Positions 54,516-63,042 are shown, counted from the first letter of the stretch. The stretch: 64,000 nt of DNA from Shimia litoralis (GCF_005518135.1 NZ_SULI01000001.1:336902-400901); one strand, 5' to 3'. Notes: generated by a model not told the origin, from the letters alone. Translations and numbers: made by a program.

Positions 54516-54677
54516 GGCGGGCCCGCAATCGCAGCCGTGTGGTACTCTCATTCCCGAGGACCTGTATGTACAGGTGGGCGCCAGGTAATCAGACCAGGGT
54601 CAGAACAGAGCCAGCTCCCTCGGATTTGCTTAAGGCCACCGGAATGCTACCGTATCACGAGAAGGGCAGAACCCGCC
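54516..54677. other. long foldable intergenic segment, possible structured RNA
   Basis: Nested complementary arms occur in order: GGCGGG (54516) with CCCGCC (54672); GTG with CAC (54537/54656); GGTA with TACC (54541/54648); ATTCC with GGAAT (54550/54641); CGAGG with CCTCG (54555/54618), and inside them the palindromic ACCTGTATGTACAGGT. The set would give a rod about 160 bases long. It does not contain the SRP GGAAGGAAGCAG motif, the RNase P core, or a tmRNA tag, so I cannot name it. It lies in a 347-base gap without genes. Confidence 0.4.
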
Positions 54678-54785
54678 AAGGCTTACCTAATCCTTCGGTG
54701 TGCGCGCGACAAGGGGGTGCAAGCAAACTGCGCAGTGTCAGTGCGGTTCCCAAAGGGCAGGGGGCTGGGTTATGACCAGCGTCGC

Positions 54786-54974
54786 TTATTTGGCGACTGT
54801 ACGGGCGGTCGCGGCTGCGGCTCTGATTTCTTCGGCAATTTCGTCAGCTTCCTCTGGGGAGAAATCCATAGGAACTTCTACGCCATTGGCCTCGATGAAA
54901 ATACGCACAAATCCTTGATCGGTCGGGCCGATTTGGAGGTTGGCTTCGATGTCGCGTTCGGTGTTGATGCCCAA
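54786..54974 (-). CDS. small conserved acidic protein (DUF6324-like)
   Basis: A 62-residue protein: GINTERDIEANLQIGPTDQG, VRIFIEANGVEVPMDF, SPEEADEIAEEIRAAA. It matches a small family I recall from Rhodobacteraceae (DUF6324); function unknown. The start is TTG 54974, since AGGAG lies 8 bases upstream and family members begin at the following GINTE; the reading frame is open far upstream but that part has no resemblance to a protein family. Confidence 0.7.
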   Translation of the reverse strand: MGINTERDIEANLQIGPTDQGFVRIFIEANGVEVPMDFSPEEADEIAEEIRAAAATARTVAK

Positions 54975-55292
54975 TTTCTGTACTCCTGTTTCAAGAATTC
55001 GCCTAGCGCGAATTGAAGCAATTGGCAAGCTGGGTGACCTCAGGGACCGTGTTCCGGCCACGTGATGCGCACAGCAGAAATCCATTGTGCGCGCAAAGGT
55101 ACAACGCGCATTAGACTCTGAACAAAATGAAAAATTCGTCGACCTGTGCTGTCGGTGTCCGTCATTGCTCGGCGAATAGCCGTGTTTTGCGGCCCGCGTC
55201 AGGTACTCGGGGCATTCTTGAGAAACAAAGCGATGTTTTTGTGTTTTAGGCGCTTGCAATCGCTGAACAGGATATGTAAATCGCGTGACAGT
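54975..55292. other. 318-base gap upstream of tRNA-His
   Basis: No gene is supported here. It should contain the promoters for tRNA-His (rightwards) and for the small acidic protein (leftwards). A possible tRNA promoter is CTTGCA with TGTAAA 16 bases later, ending about 15 bases before the tRNA, but it is weak. Confidence 0.4.
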
Positions 55293-55369
55293 GCCGCCTT
55301 AGCTCAGTAGGTTAGAGCGCCTGATTGTGGATCAGGAGGTCCCCCGTTCGAGCCGGGGAGGTGGTACCA
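55293..55369 (+). tRNA. tRNA-His (GTG anticodon)
   Basis: Cloverleaf with acceptor GCCGCCT pairing AGGTGGT, D-arm GCTC/GAGC, anticodon loop TTGTGGA giving anticodon GTG, T-arm CCCCG-TTCGAGC-CGGGG and an encoded CCA at 55367-55369. The discriminator base is A73 and the base before G1 is T, so the usual tRNA-His G-1:C73 pair is absent, as known for most alphaproteobacteria. Confidence 0.95.
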
Positions 55370-55776
55370 CTTACCCCCCTTCTACGTACGTTTTACCTGT
55401 GACGCCTCAATGGCTTTTCGGCGCGATCATGTCTGCCAATTGTACCCCCGCTCCCTTCACGGATGATATGGGTGTACCGGAGCTTTCGGCGGCTGGCGGT
55501 GTGCATCACCCCCTGCAACCTGAGCAAACTCCTCAAAGCTCAAATACGGTTCACGACCTTTGTGCTCGTGATTTTTGACGTGTGAGAGGGTATAAATATT
55601 CGTTTCGCAGCACGGGAAACAGGCTTATTCTGCGGCTATCTACTGCGTTTCTTATGCGTGGCGAGGACGAGACTGGTCTTGCGGTATTGGTGTTTGTGCG
55701 GGTACAGCGCGCGGATTGGAGCTGTGGATGTTGCGAACTGACGAACCTGTCTGACGATTGGGACCTTCTCAATCTG
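55370..55776. other. 407-base gap between tRNA-His and integrase remnant
   Basis: No gene, terminator or repeat is clearly seen. An open frame leads into the integrase remnant (55582 onwards), but its upstream part matches nothing I know. The stretch may be decayed mobile DNA. Confidence 0.35.
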
Positions 55777-56300
55777 ATGACGGATCAAAATATTCCCAAA
55801 CGACGCCAGCGATTAATAGAAGACATGCTGATCAAGGGGCTGTAGCCAAAGTTGCATGCGATGTACCTGCGGTGATGCGGGATTTCATCCGGTTTCTGGG
55901 TCACGCGGGGGATAGAGCAACACCGGACGAACTGAGGGCGTTTCAACTGGATATGAAGGAACGGTGTGTCGGTGCACCGACTTTCAACACCCGGCTTGCG
56001 ATACTGCGCTGCCATCAGCGTTGCCTATGGCGGCGGGCTGCCCGCCAGCGCTATCAGCCATTTGCAGATCGGCGACATCGACAGTGACCACATGTTAATC
56101 CGTGTTGACCAGGGCAAGGGTCGCGAGGACCGCCATGTGATACGGCCTCCAAACCTGCGGGAAATTCTGCGCGACTATTACCGTGAATCCCGACCGCATG
56201 CTGGCTCTTCCGCGGGCGCAACCGACATTGCCCGAAGTACCCGAGCCCAGCGGTGTCGCAATGGGTCTCGGCGAAACGTTCCTGCGCGGCGCGGCACCCA
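55777..56300 (+). pseudogene. decayed tyrosine recombinase (IS91-associated type)
   Basis: Fragments of one phage-type integrase in several frames: MTDQNIPKRRQRLIEDMLIKGL then a TAG at 55843; RDFIRFLGHAGDRATPDELRAF with FQLDMKE and GAPTFNTRLAIL in a second frame; YGGGLPASAISHLQIGDIDSD, QGKGREDRHVI and LREILRDYYRESRP in a third; then WLFRGRN in another. About 70 residues between the second and third fragments are missing compared with intact relatives. The N-terminal SAM-like domain and part of the catalytic domain remain; the catalytic Tyr region is not found. It lies just downstream of tRNA-His, a common integration site. Confidence 0.75.
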
Positions 56301-56720
56301 AATCCCGGGTGCCACCATGGGCGGAGGTCGCATGACCCAATCACGATTTCCGAAACTGCAATCCCCGGTTGCCCGGCCACTCGCTGCGGCCATCTCCCCA
56401 AAATCCCCGCCAGTCTGGGCCAGCGGTCGTAAAAAGGAAGGCCAGTCGGCCATCTCGTGGCAAGAAAACCGACCTACCTTTGCCGTCAGTCCTCACACGG
56501 TCGTTGGGTATGCGCATCAACCAATGCAAACCTTACGCACAACCCCCGTAGAACCGAGCGCTGCCCGCGCTTTTCTCCTTGTCAGATTTGCCCCCGCAGC
56601 GGTTGCGCGAATGGCGGCAACAACAATCTGCGGGACAAAGGAGCCCAAACCGTCCAGCGCTGCAAGATACATGAACCACTCGTCTTAGGTTCACAAAGTG
56701 AAACTGAACGCTCAGGGGGC
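56301..56720. other. 420-base stretch without recognisable genes
   Basis: Open frames exist on both strands but give no family resemblance and have compositional noise typical of non-coding DNA. It separates the integrase remnant from the LysR gene and may be remnant mobile DNA. Confidence 0.4.
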
Positions 56721-57584
56721 TCATTCAATGGCGGCATTGATGAATTCGGAAACGAGCTTCAACCGCGTGCGGTCTTTGGTGGCGATAAGGGACGTGTTCC
56801 GGGCTTCTGGCATTTCTTCGATGTCAATTTCGCAAAGATTGTTTTTGATGAGGCTGCTGTTTTGCAAAAACAGCGCCACACCAATTCCCTGCAACACAGC
56901 TTCGCACATCAAGGGGAAGGTCGTCATCGTGGCCACGCGATTGAACGATATGTCGTAGCGATCGCAAGCTCGGTCAAGTAAGCGTCGCGTGAGCGACCCC
57001 TTCTCCGGCACAATGACCGTCTCTTGTTCAAGCTCGGCCAGTGAAATCTTAGCGCGCTTGGCGAAGGGGTGATCGCTGCGGCAATAGATCATATAACGCG
57101 CGCTTTCTATGTGGATCTTTTCCCAATGCTCATGATCAGGCGCATCCGTGATCAAGCCGACATCCGCAAGGCGGTTCCCGATCATTGATTTGGCTGTCGT
57201 CCAATCGTAAAGCCCGAAATCGACACGAATATCAGGAAATCGGCGTTGAAACCGCGCAATGATCTTCAATGCTGGTTGTGGCGCATTTCCGATGATCTTG
57301 AGGCGACCTTCTTTCATGGCATTGAACCCCTCGAGCCGCTCGGTGACTTCTGCGCTCAGCGCGATCATGCGGTCCGCGAGGTCGTAAAAATCCTGTCCGG
57401 TCGGGGTGAGTTCCACGCCATCCCGACCGCGCAGCAGGAGATGCGTTCCGACACTTTTTTCAAGATTCGCAATATGTTGTGTGATCGTGGATTGGGTGAC
57501 GCCCAGCCGCGCGGCAGCGGCGGAAAAGCTCCCCTCGCGGACGACATAGGCAAATGCTTCGAACTGATGGTGGTTTGGGCGCAT
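56721..57584 (-). CDS. LysR-family transcriptional regulator
   Basis: A 287-residue LysR-type regulator. The winged helix-turn-helix is FAYVVREGSFSAAAARLGVTQSTITQHIANLEKSVG near residues 10-45, followed by the RLKIIGNAPQPALKIIARFQRRFPD effector domain. AAAGGA precedes ATG 57584; the longer in-frame start runs into the regulatory gap. It is divergent from the ABC importer operon with an ACACAA-N5-TTGTGT palindrome between them and probably controls it; effector unknown. Confidence 0.88.
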   Translation of the reverse strand: MRPNHHQFEAFAYVVREGSFSAAAARLGVTQSTITQHIANLEKSVGTHLLLRGRDGVELTPTGQDFYDLADRMIALSAEVTERLEGFNAMKEGRLKIIGNAPQPALKIIARFQRRFPDIRVDFGLYDWTTAKSMIGNRLADVGLITDAPDHEHWEKIHIESARYMIYCRSDHPFAKRAKISLAELEQETVIVPEKGSLTRRLLDRACDRYDISFNRVATMTTFPLMCEAVLQGIGVALFLQNSSLIKNNLCEIDIEEMPEARNTSLIATKDRTRLKLVSEFINAAIE

Positions 57585-57636
57585 GATTTTTCCTTTCGCC
57601 TCCCAGATAGAACCCATCGGTTTCACTAATATGACG

Positions 57637-57653
57637 ACACAAAACGGTTGTGT
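57637..57653. promoter_or_regulatory. candidate LysR operator
   Basis: Perfect inverted repeat ACACAA and TTGTGT separated by five bases, in the 108-base divergent gap between the LysR gene and the importer operon. This fits the dyad binding sites of LysR-type regulators. Confidence 0.5.
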
Positions 57654-57692
57654 TCAGCCCCTACTTCTCTGGCTGTACCAAAGGGGAATCAA

Positions 57693-58847
57693 ATGTCAGA
57701 TTTGCAGATCGCATCTGTCACCAAGCACTTCGGCGAAGCCTCCGTTTTGAAAGGGGTGACCTTGGATGTGAAGGATGGAGAATTCGTGTCGTTGGTGGGG
57801 CCTTCTGGCTGCGGAAAATCGACATTGTTGCGGATCATTGCTGGGCTTGAAACACCGACGAGCGGTAACATCGCAATCGGTGGAATGGATGTGACACAGC
57901 TCCGCGCGGCGGATCGCAATTTGTCGATGGTGTTTCAATCCTACGCGCTGTATCCGCATTTGACTGTGGCCGAGAACATTGCTGTGCCTTTGCAGATGCG
58001 CCAAATGACAGCGCTGCAGCGGTTGCCAGTGCTGGGCGGTATCCTGCCAGGAGCGCGGACGCAAAAAGCCGATATTGGCCAAGCGGTCCGGCATGCGGCC
58101 GAGATTTTGGAAATTGCGGCACTTCTTGACCGCAAGCCCGGGCAATTGTCGGGTGGGCAACGACAGCGTGTTGCTTTGGGCCGCGCTTTGGTGCGCGATC
58201 CGGCGGCGTTCTTGTTGGATGAGCCGCTGTCAAACCTTGATGCGAAACTGCGCGTTCAGACCCGCGCAGAGATCGCCGAGCTGCACCGCCGCCTGAAGGC
58301 GACGTTTATCTACGTTACCCATGATCAAGTCGAAGCCATGACCATGTCCGACCGGATCGCGGTGATGATGGGCGGTGAAATCCTGCAATGTGCCGCCCCT
58401 GATGTGATCTATGAAGACCCTGACAACATTCGCGTAGCCGAATTCATCGGTTCGCCCAAGATCAATGTCTTGCCTTTGGAGCGCAACGGCACCGAGCTAA
58501 CGGTGTTTGATCAGGTCCTGAATTCTGGCCTCTCCATCGAGAGCCCGAAGATGATGCAGATGGGCCTGCGGCCCGAAGCCCTGCGATTGACACAATCCGC
58601 GCCACGTCTGACCGGACGGATTGTGCATATAGAAAATCTCGGGTCCGAAATCTTTGCCCAAGTTGCCCTAGACACCGATGGATCGCGGGTGACCATGCGG
58701 GCCATGCCAGCGCAGCGCCAGAGTTTAGGTTTGGGTGCGCAGGTTGGTCTGAGCTTTGATCTGAGCGCGGCCATGATATTCGACGCTGAGGGCATGCGGT
58801 TGCGCCACATCGAACTTGCCGCAACCACCGCACGTGAGGTGGCCTGA
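57693..58847 (+). CDS. ugpC: ABC importer ATPase, UgpC/MalK-like
   Basis: A 384-residue ATPase. Walker A GPSGCGKST at 36-44, Q-loop in MVFQSYALYPH, signature LSGGQ at 152-156, Walker B AFLLDEP near 173-178, and the C-terminal TOBE-like regulatory domain with KINVLPLERNG. An insertion of about 20 residues near 105-125 (TALQRLPVLGGILPGART) is not present in E. coli MalK or UgpC. AAAGGGGAA precedes ATG 57693. First gene of the operon, opposite to lysR. Confidence 0.87.
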   Translation: MSDLQIASVTKHFGEASVLKGVTLDVKDGEFVSLVGPSGCGKSTLLRIIAGLETPTSGNIAIGGMDVTQLRAADRNLSMVFQSYALYPHLTVAENIAVPLQMRQMTALQRLPVLGGILPGARTQKADIGQAVRHAAEILEIAALLDRKPGQLSGGQRQRVALGRALVRDPAAFLLDEPLSNLDAKLRVQTRAEIAELHRRLKATFIYVTHDQVEAMTMSDRIAVMMGGEILQCAAPDVIYEDPDNIRVAEFIGSPKINVLPLERNGTELTVFDQVLNSGLSIESPKMMQMGLRPEALRLTQSAPRLTGRIVHIENLGSEIFAQVALDTDGSRVTMRAMPAQRQSLGLGAQVGLSFDLSAAMIFDAEGMRLRHIELAATTAREVA

Positions 58848-58848
58848 C

Positions 58849-59820
58849 ATGGTGGCAGTTGATCCCAACGTCGCAGCAGACGTTACCACGCTCAAAGTCG
58901 ACAACAGGCAAGCGCGCACAGGCTGGGCGTTGGCATCGCCAGCCTTGTTTCTTATGGTTCTGATCCTTCTGGTACCGATTATCGTGGCCGGTGTGCTGTC
59001 TTTCACCAACTATTCGTTGGGCAATCCCGGCTTCGACTGGGTCGGAGTGCAGAACTATGAGCGCCTGTTCACCCGCTCCACTTATGAAAAGATGTTCGTC
59101 GCGACATTTACCTATGTGGTGACCGTGGTGCCAATTTCCGTGGGCCTTGGCCTAGGGGCGGCCTTGCTGGTCCACTCGTTGGGCCGGATCGGGGACATCT
59201 ACAAGACGATCTATTTCTTACCAGTGATGGCCACGATGCTGGCGATGGCCATTGCTTGGGAATTCATGCTGCATCCGACCATTGGCATGGTGAACCGCAC
59301 GTTGGAGATGACCTGCGGGACATGGTTTGAGATAATCCCCTTCTTTTCAGGTGGCTGCTCCGAGGGTTTCCCTTTGTGGCTCGGGGATCGTGACTATGCG
59401 ATCTGGGTGGTTTGTTTCATTGGAATCTGGCAGGGCTTCGGCTTCAATATGGTGTTGTTTTTGGCCGGTTTGACGTCGGTGCACCGAGAGCTGTACCACG
59501 CTGCCGAAATGGATGGTGCCCGCTCCGGGTGGGAGCGGTTCCGACTGGTCACTTGGCCCGCCCTCGGGCCAACCACCGTCTTTGTCGTGACCATTTCCTG
59601 TATCCGCGCCTTTCAAGTCTTTGACACGATAGAGGCCTTCTGGCCCCAGGGGGGCGGACCGAACAAATCCGCTTACGTGATGATGTTCGCGATTTTCGAG
59701 AAAGGCATCCAGCAGAATCTGATCGGAATGGGCTCGGCCATCACGATGTTGTTCCTGCTGTTCGTTATGTTTTTGACCCTGATCCAGCGCTGGCTGGTCG
59801 AACGCAAGGTGCACTACTGA
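58849..59820 (+). CDS. ugpA: ABC importer permease, UgpA-like
   Basis: A 323-residue inner-membrane permease with six or more helices. The EAA coupling loop is seen as EMDGARSGWERFRLVTWPALGPTTVF near residues 222-247. A periplasmic loop between helices contains two Cys (about 156 and 170, TCGTWFEIIPFFSGGCSEG). The start codon is 2 bases after the ATPase stop and the stop shares one base with the next gene (TGATG), so translation is coupled. Confidence 0.85.
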   Translation: MVAVDPNVAADVTTLKVDNRQARTGWALASPALFLMVLILLVPIIVAGVLSFTNYSLGNPGFDWVGVQNYERLFTRSTYEKMFVATFTYVVTVVPISVGLGLGAALLVHSLGRIGDIYKTIYFLPVMATMLAMAIAWEFMLHPTIGMVNRTLEMTCGTWFEIIPFFSGGCSEGFPLWLGDRDYAIWVVCFIGIWQGFGFNMVLFLAGLTSVHRELYHAAEMDGARSGWERFRLVTWPALGPTTVFVVTISCIRAFQVFDTIEAFWPQGGGPNKSAYVMMFAIFEKGIQQNLIGMGSAITMLFLLFVMFLTLIQRWLVERKVHY

Positions 59821-60782
59821 TGACACATGATTGGTGGAAACATATGGTGCTGATCCTAGGCACGATAATCGTGCTGGCGCCCTTCTACATGATGGTCAGC
59901 TATTCGTTCAAAAGCCCTGGAGAAATCGACCGTGGTGAAGGCGGTTTCTTTGGTCGGCAGGAGATGATGGTCGATCCGCGCTGCGTCGCCCTGCGCCAGC
60001 CAGACCGTGCCGATATCGAAGCCGCCCGCGCGCGGTTTGTGGGGCAAGACGACGCCAGCGTGCAGGCCTCTCTTTTGGCCGAGGCTGAGGCGGACTGTTC
60101 CATGCGGCCCATTGTGTTCAACTATTCCAAAGCTTTCTCCGAAGCGCCGCTTGTCCGCTATCTGCTGAATGGCGTCTTCGTCACGGCATCGATCTTCCTA
60201 ATCCAGATTGTTGTGGCCCTACCTGCCGCCTATGCGCTGGCAAAGCTAAAATTTTGGGGGCGCGATGCTGTCTTTGGGCTGGTCCTGTTCTGCCTGTTGA
60301 TCCCTGTCCACGCCATTGCGTTGCCGCTTTATATCGGGTTGGCGAAGCTGGGACTGACCAACACCTATGCAGCCCTTGTCGTGCCGTGGACGATCTCGGT
60401 CTTTGGAATTTTCCTGATGCGTCAGTTCTTCATGACTGTGCCTGACGATCTGATTGATGCGGCGCGGATGGACGGGATGTCCGAGCTGGCCATCGTCTGG
60501 CGGGTCATGTTGCCCACCGCGATACCCGCGCTTTTGGCTTTCGCGATCTTTTCTGTGGTGGCCCATTGGAATGATTATTTCTGGCCGCGCATCGTCGTGA
60601 CCGGAAACCGCGATCTGTTCACGCCGCCACTGGGTCTGCGCGAATTCAAAGGCGACGGGGATGGGTCGTTCTTTGGTCCGATGATGGCCACGGCCACTGT
60701 TATCGTCACACCTTTGATCGTCGCATTTTTGCTAGCCCAACGCCGCTTTATCGAGGGGATCACGCTGTCTGGAATGAAGTAG
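59820..60782 (+). CDS. ugpE: ABC importer permease, UgpE-like with periplasmic insert
   Basis: A 320-residue permease. The coupling loop is DAARMDGMSELAIVWRVMLPTAIPALLAF near residues 212-240. Between helix 1 and helix 2 an extra segment of roughly 55 residues (about 38-95), with Cys at about 55 and 93 and many Asp/Glu/Ala, protrudes into the periplasm; this is not found in E. coli UgpE or MalG. It is followed by a hairpin-rich 120-base gap before the binding-protein gene. Confidence 0.85.
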   Translation: MTHDWWKHMVLILGTIIVLAPFYMMVSYSFKSPGEIDRGEGGFFGRQEMMVDPRCVALRQPDRADIEAARARFVGQDDASVQASLLAEAEADCSMRPIVFNYSKAFSEAPLVRYLLNGVFVTASIFLIQIVVALPAAYALAKLKFWGRDAVFGLVLFCLLIPVHAIALPLYIGLAKLGLTNTYAALVVPWTISVFGIFLMRQFFMTVPDDLIDAARMDGMSELAIVWRVMLPTAIPALLAFAIFSVVAHWNDYFWPRIVVTGNRDLFTPPLGLREFKGDGDGSFFGPMMATATVIVTPLIVAFLLAQRRFIEGITLSGMK

Positions 60783-60822
60783 GGCGCGCCTTGGCCCGCC
60801 CTACACATAGCCCCGCAAGGGG
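60781..60822 (+). repeat. two small hairpins before the binding-protein gene
   Basis: AGGGCG/CGCCCT (60781-60802) and CCCC-GCAA-GGGG (60811-60822) between the permease and the solute-binding protein genes. Such hairpins commonly allow different RNA levels for transporter parts. Confidence 0.45.
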
Positions 60823-60904
60823 ATAATCACCTCCCCAAACGGGGAACATCATTGGGGTCTACCAATCGCCAAACCGGACGTCCCCGACAACTGGAGTAGA
60901 GATA

Positions 60905-62152
60905 ATGAAAAATACCGTAACTGCAATGGCTTTGGCGCTTACCGCCACCGCCGTTTTCGCCGAGGACAAGGTGACGATCGAGTTCGCCTATCCCTATAGC
61001 CACCTGTTTGATGTGACGTATGAAGCAATGATGCCGGCCTTCAACGAAGCCCACCCGAACATCGACGTCGTCTTCCGCGCCACCTACGAATCCTACGAGG
61101 ATGCCACAAACACTGTTCTGCGCGAAGCCGTAGCTGGCAATCTACCAGACGTCACCATGCAGGGCCTGAACCGTCAGGCACCGTTGGTCGACAAGGGCAT
61201 CGCCCAGTCGCTGACACCGTTCATTGCCGCCGAGGCCGATTTTGAAACAAATGGCTACCACGAAGCCATGCTGTCCCTGTCCACATTTAACGATGAAGTC
61301 TACGGCCTGCCGTTCTCGATCTCCCTGCCGGTTGGCTACTACAATATGGATATCATGCGCGAAGGTGGCATCACCGAACTTCCAACAACTTGGGACGAGG
61401 TCATTTCCGCCTGTCAGACCATGAAAGCCAATGGCGTCGAGAACCCGATTTTCTGGGGCTGGAACATCACCGGCAACTGGTTCGTACAAGCCCTTTTGTG
61501 GAGCCAGGACAAAGCTATCGTCGAAGAAGGCCACGTGACCATGGACAGCCCAGAGGCTCTGGTTGCGTTGGAGCAGATGCAAGAGATTTTCGAGGGCTGT
61601 GAAATGCAGAACCTCGACTGGCAGGCGGCGCTTGCGTCCTTCTCTGCAGGCGATATTGGCATGATGTTCTGGTCCACTTCCGCATTGGGCACAGTTGAAC
61701 GCAGCCAGGGCGATTTCGAGCTGGTGACCGGCCCGTTCCCGGGCCTTGACGACGCCCCAATGGGTTTGCCTGCGGGCGGCAACGCGGCGCTGCTGACCTC
61801 GACCTCGGATGACCCTGCGGTGCGCGACGCTGCTTGGACATGGCTGAAGTTCATCACCTCCGGTGAGGGCGCTGCCCAGGTCGCCATGACGACCGGCTAC
61901 ATGCCCCCCAACAAGGCTGCCAACGAGATCATTCTGGCCGATTTCTACGAGCAGAATCCCAACAAGCAGACTGCCGTGGACCAACTTCCGCTGCTGCGTG
62001 ACTGGCTGGCTTATCCCGGCGACAACGGCTTGGCGATCACGCAGGTGATTTATGACGGGATCGAACGCATCGTCACTGGCGATGCCACCGACATGCAAGA
62101 ACTGCAAGACGAGCTGGTCGAGGAAATCGCGGATCTTCTGCCAAATGGCTAA
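60905..62152 (+). CDS. ugpB: periplasmic solute-binding protein, UgpB-like
   Basis: A 415-residue substrate-binding protein of the sugar/glycerol-phosphate type. The signal peptide (MKNTVTAMALALTATAVFA, cleavage before EDK near residue 20) is followed by VTIEFAYPYSHLFDVTYEAMMPAFNEAHP; LPDVTMQGLNRQAPLVDKGIAQSLTPF and GNAALLTSTSDDPAVRDAAWTWLKFITSGEGAAQVAMTTGYMPPNKAA are family features. The C-terminal stretch is acidic. GGAGTAGAGATA precedes ATG 60905. Its ligand is inferred from neighbours to be a glycerophosphodiester; not proven. Confidence 0.85.
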   Translation: MKNTVTAMALALTATAVFAEDKVTIEFAYPYSHLFDVTYEAMMPAFNEAHPNIDVVFRATYESYEDATNTVLREAVAGNLPDVTMQGLNRQAPLVDKGIAQSLTPFIAAEADFETNGYHEAMLSLSTFNDEVYGLPFSISLPVGYYNMDIMREGGITELPTTWDEVISACQTMKANGVENPIFWGWNITGNWFVQALLWSQDKAIVEEGHVTMDSPEALVALEQMQEIFEGCEMQNLDWQAALASFSAGDIGMMFWSTSALGTVERSQGDFELVTGPFPGLDDAPMGLPAGGNAALLTSTSDDPAVRDAAWTWLKFITSGEGAAQVAMTTGYMPPNKAANEIILADFYEQNPNKQTAVDQLPLLRDWLAYPGDNGLAITQVIYDGIERIVTGDATDMQELQDELVEEIADLLPNG

Positions 62153-62160
62153 ACCAACCT

Positions 62161-62187
62161 CTGGCCGCCCTTTCCGAGGGCGGCCAG
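62161..62187 (+). terminator. strong hairpin between binding protein and esterase genes
   Basis: CTGGCCGCCC and GGGCGGCCAG form a perfect 10-base-pair stem with a seven-base loop and only a weak following pyrimidine tract. It could be a partial terminator or stabiliser letting ugpB RNA exceed the downstream esterase RNA. Confidence 0.6.
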
Positions 62188-62214
62188 ATATCTCTTCTAG
62201 AAAGGCTAAGATCC

Positions 62215-63042
62215 ATGAAGCTTGTGCAAATCTCCGACATTCATTTGACGGTCCCCGGTGAACGCATGGGGGGTCTGAACCCCCACAGACGTTTCGCCCA
62301 AGCGCTCGACGATGTGCGGGCCCAGCACAGCGATGCCGCGCGGATCATCATAACAGGCGATTTGACCCACTGGGGCGAACCCGCTGCCTATGCGGCCCTT
62401 GTGGATGCCCTGATCGATCTGCCCTGTCCCGTGCGTCTTTTGATCGGCAACCACGATGACCGCGCGGCCTTTCTTGCTGCCTTCCCGGACCACCCCAAAG
62501 ACGCGGCGGGTTTCATCAACCACGCAGAAACGGTGGACGGCACGCGCCTGATCTACCTCGACACGACCGAGCCTTGCACCCACGAAGGCCATTTTTGCAG
62601 CCGCCGCCGCGACTGGCTGGAGGCCGAACTCCTACACTGCACCCATGCGCGCCTGTTCATGCATCACAATGCCATGTCCCTTGGCCTGCCTGCCGAAGAC
62701 AAGATCGCCCTTGTGCCAGAAGACCGCGCACCACTGGCCGAGCTTTTGACAAAGTACCGTGATCGTATCGACTACATCCATTTTGGCCATGTCCATGCGC
62801 CTGTGCACGGGACTTGGTGCGGAATTCCTTTTGCTTCCGTCCGCTCGACCGGGAACCAATCCTTGCCAAATCTGAACGAGCAGGAGCTGCTGCAGGGCGC
62901 TCCGATGGCCCCGTCTTATGGGGTGATCCTTGCACAGGACACGGGTACCACCATTCATGAAATCCCGTTCACTTGGGACGGACCGATTTTTAGTGCTGGG
63001 ACCGAGTGGAACGATTGGGCCAAGCCCTTGGCCGTAGAATGA
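62215..63042 (+). CDS. metallophosphoesterase, GpdQ-like, first copy
   Basis: A 275-residue calcineurin-fold phosphoesterase similar in length and layout to glycerophosphodiesterase GpdQ. The metal motifs are DIH near residue 8, GDLTHWG near 47, GNHDD near 77, LFMHHN near 150 and HFGHVHAPVHG near 185. No signal peptide is seen, so it acts in the cytoplasm. The stop overlaps the next gene by ATGA. Substrates are presumably diesters imported by the neighbouring ABC system. Confidence 0.85.
   Translation: MKLVQISDIHLTVPGERMGGLNPHRRFAQALDDVRAQHSDAARIIITGDLTHWGEPAAYAALVDALIDLPCPVRLLIGNHDDRAAFLAAFPDHPKDAAGFINHAETVDGTRLIYLDTTEPCTHEGHFCSRRRDWLEAELLHCTHARLFMHHNAMSLGLPAEDKIALVPEDRAPLAELLTKYRDRIDYIHFGHVHAPVHGTWCGIPFASVRSTGNQSLPNLNEQELLQGAPMAPSYGVILAQDTGTTIHEIPFTWDGPIFSAGTEWNDWAKPLAVE

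Noticed and set aside
54516..54677. SRP, RNase P or tmRNA gene
   Set aside because: The GGAAGGAAGCAG loop of SRP RNA, the GAGGAAAGTCC core of RNase P RNA and a tmRNA tag or TTCGAATCC arm are all absent.
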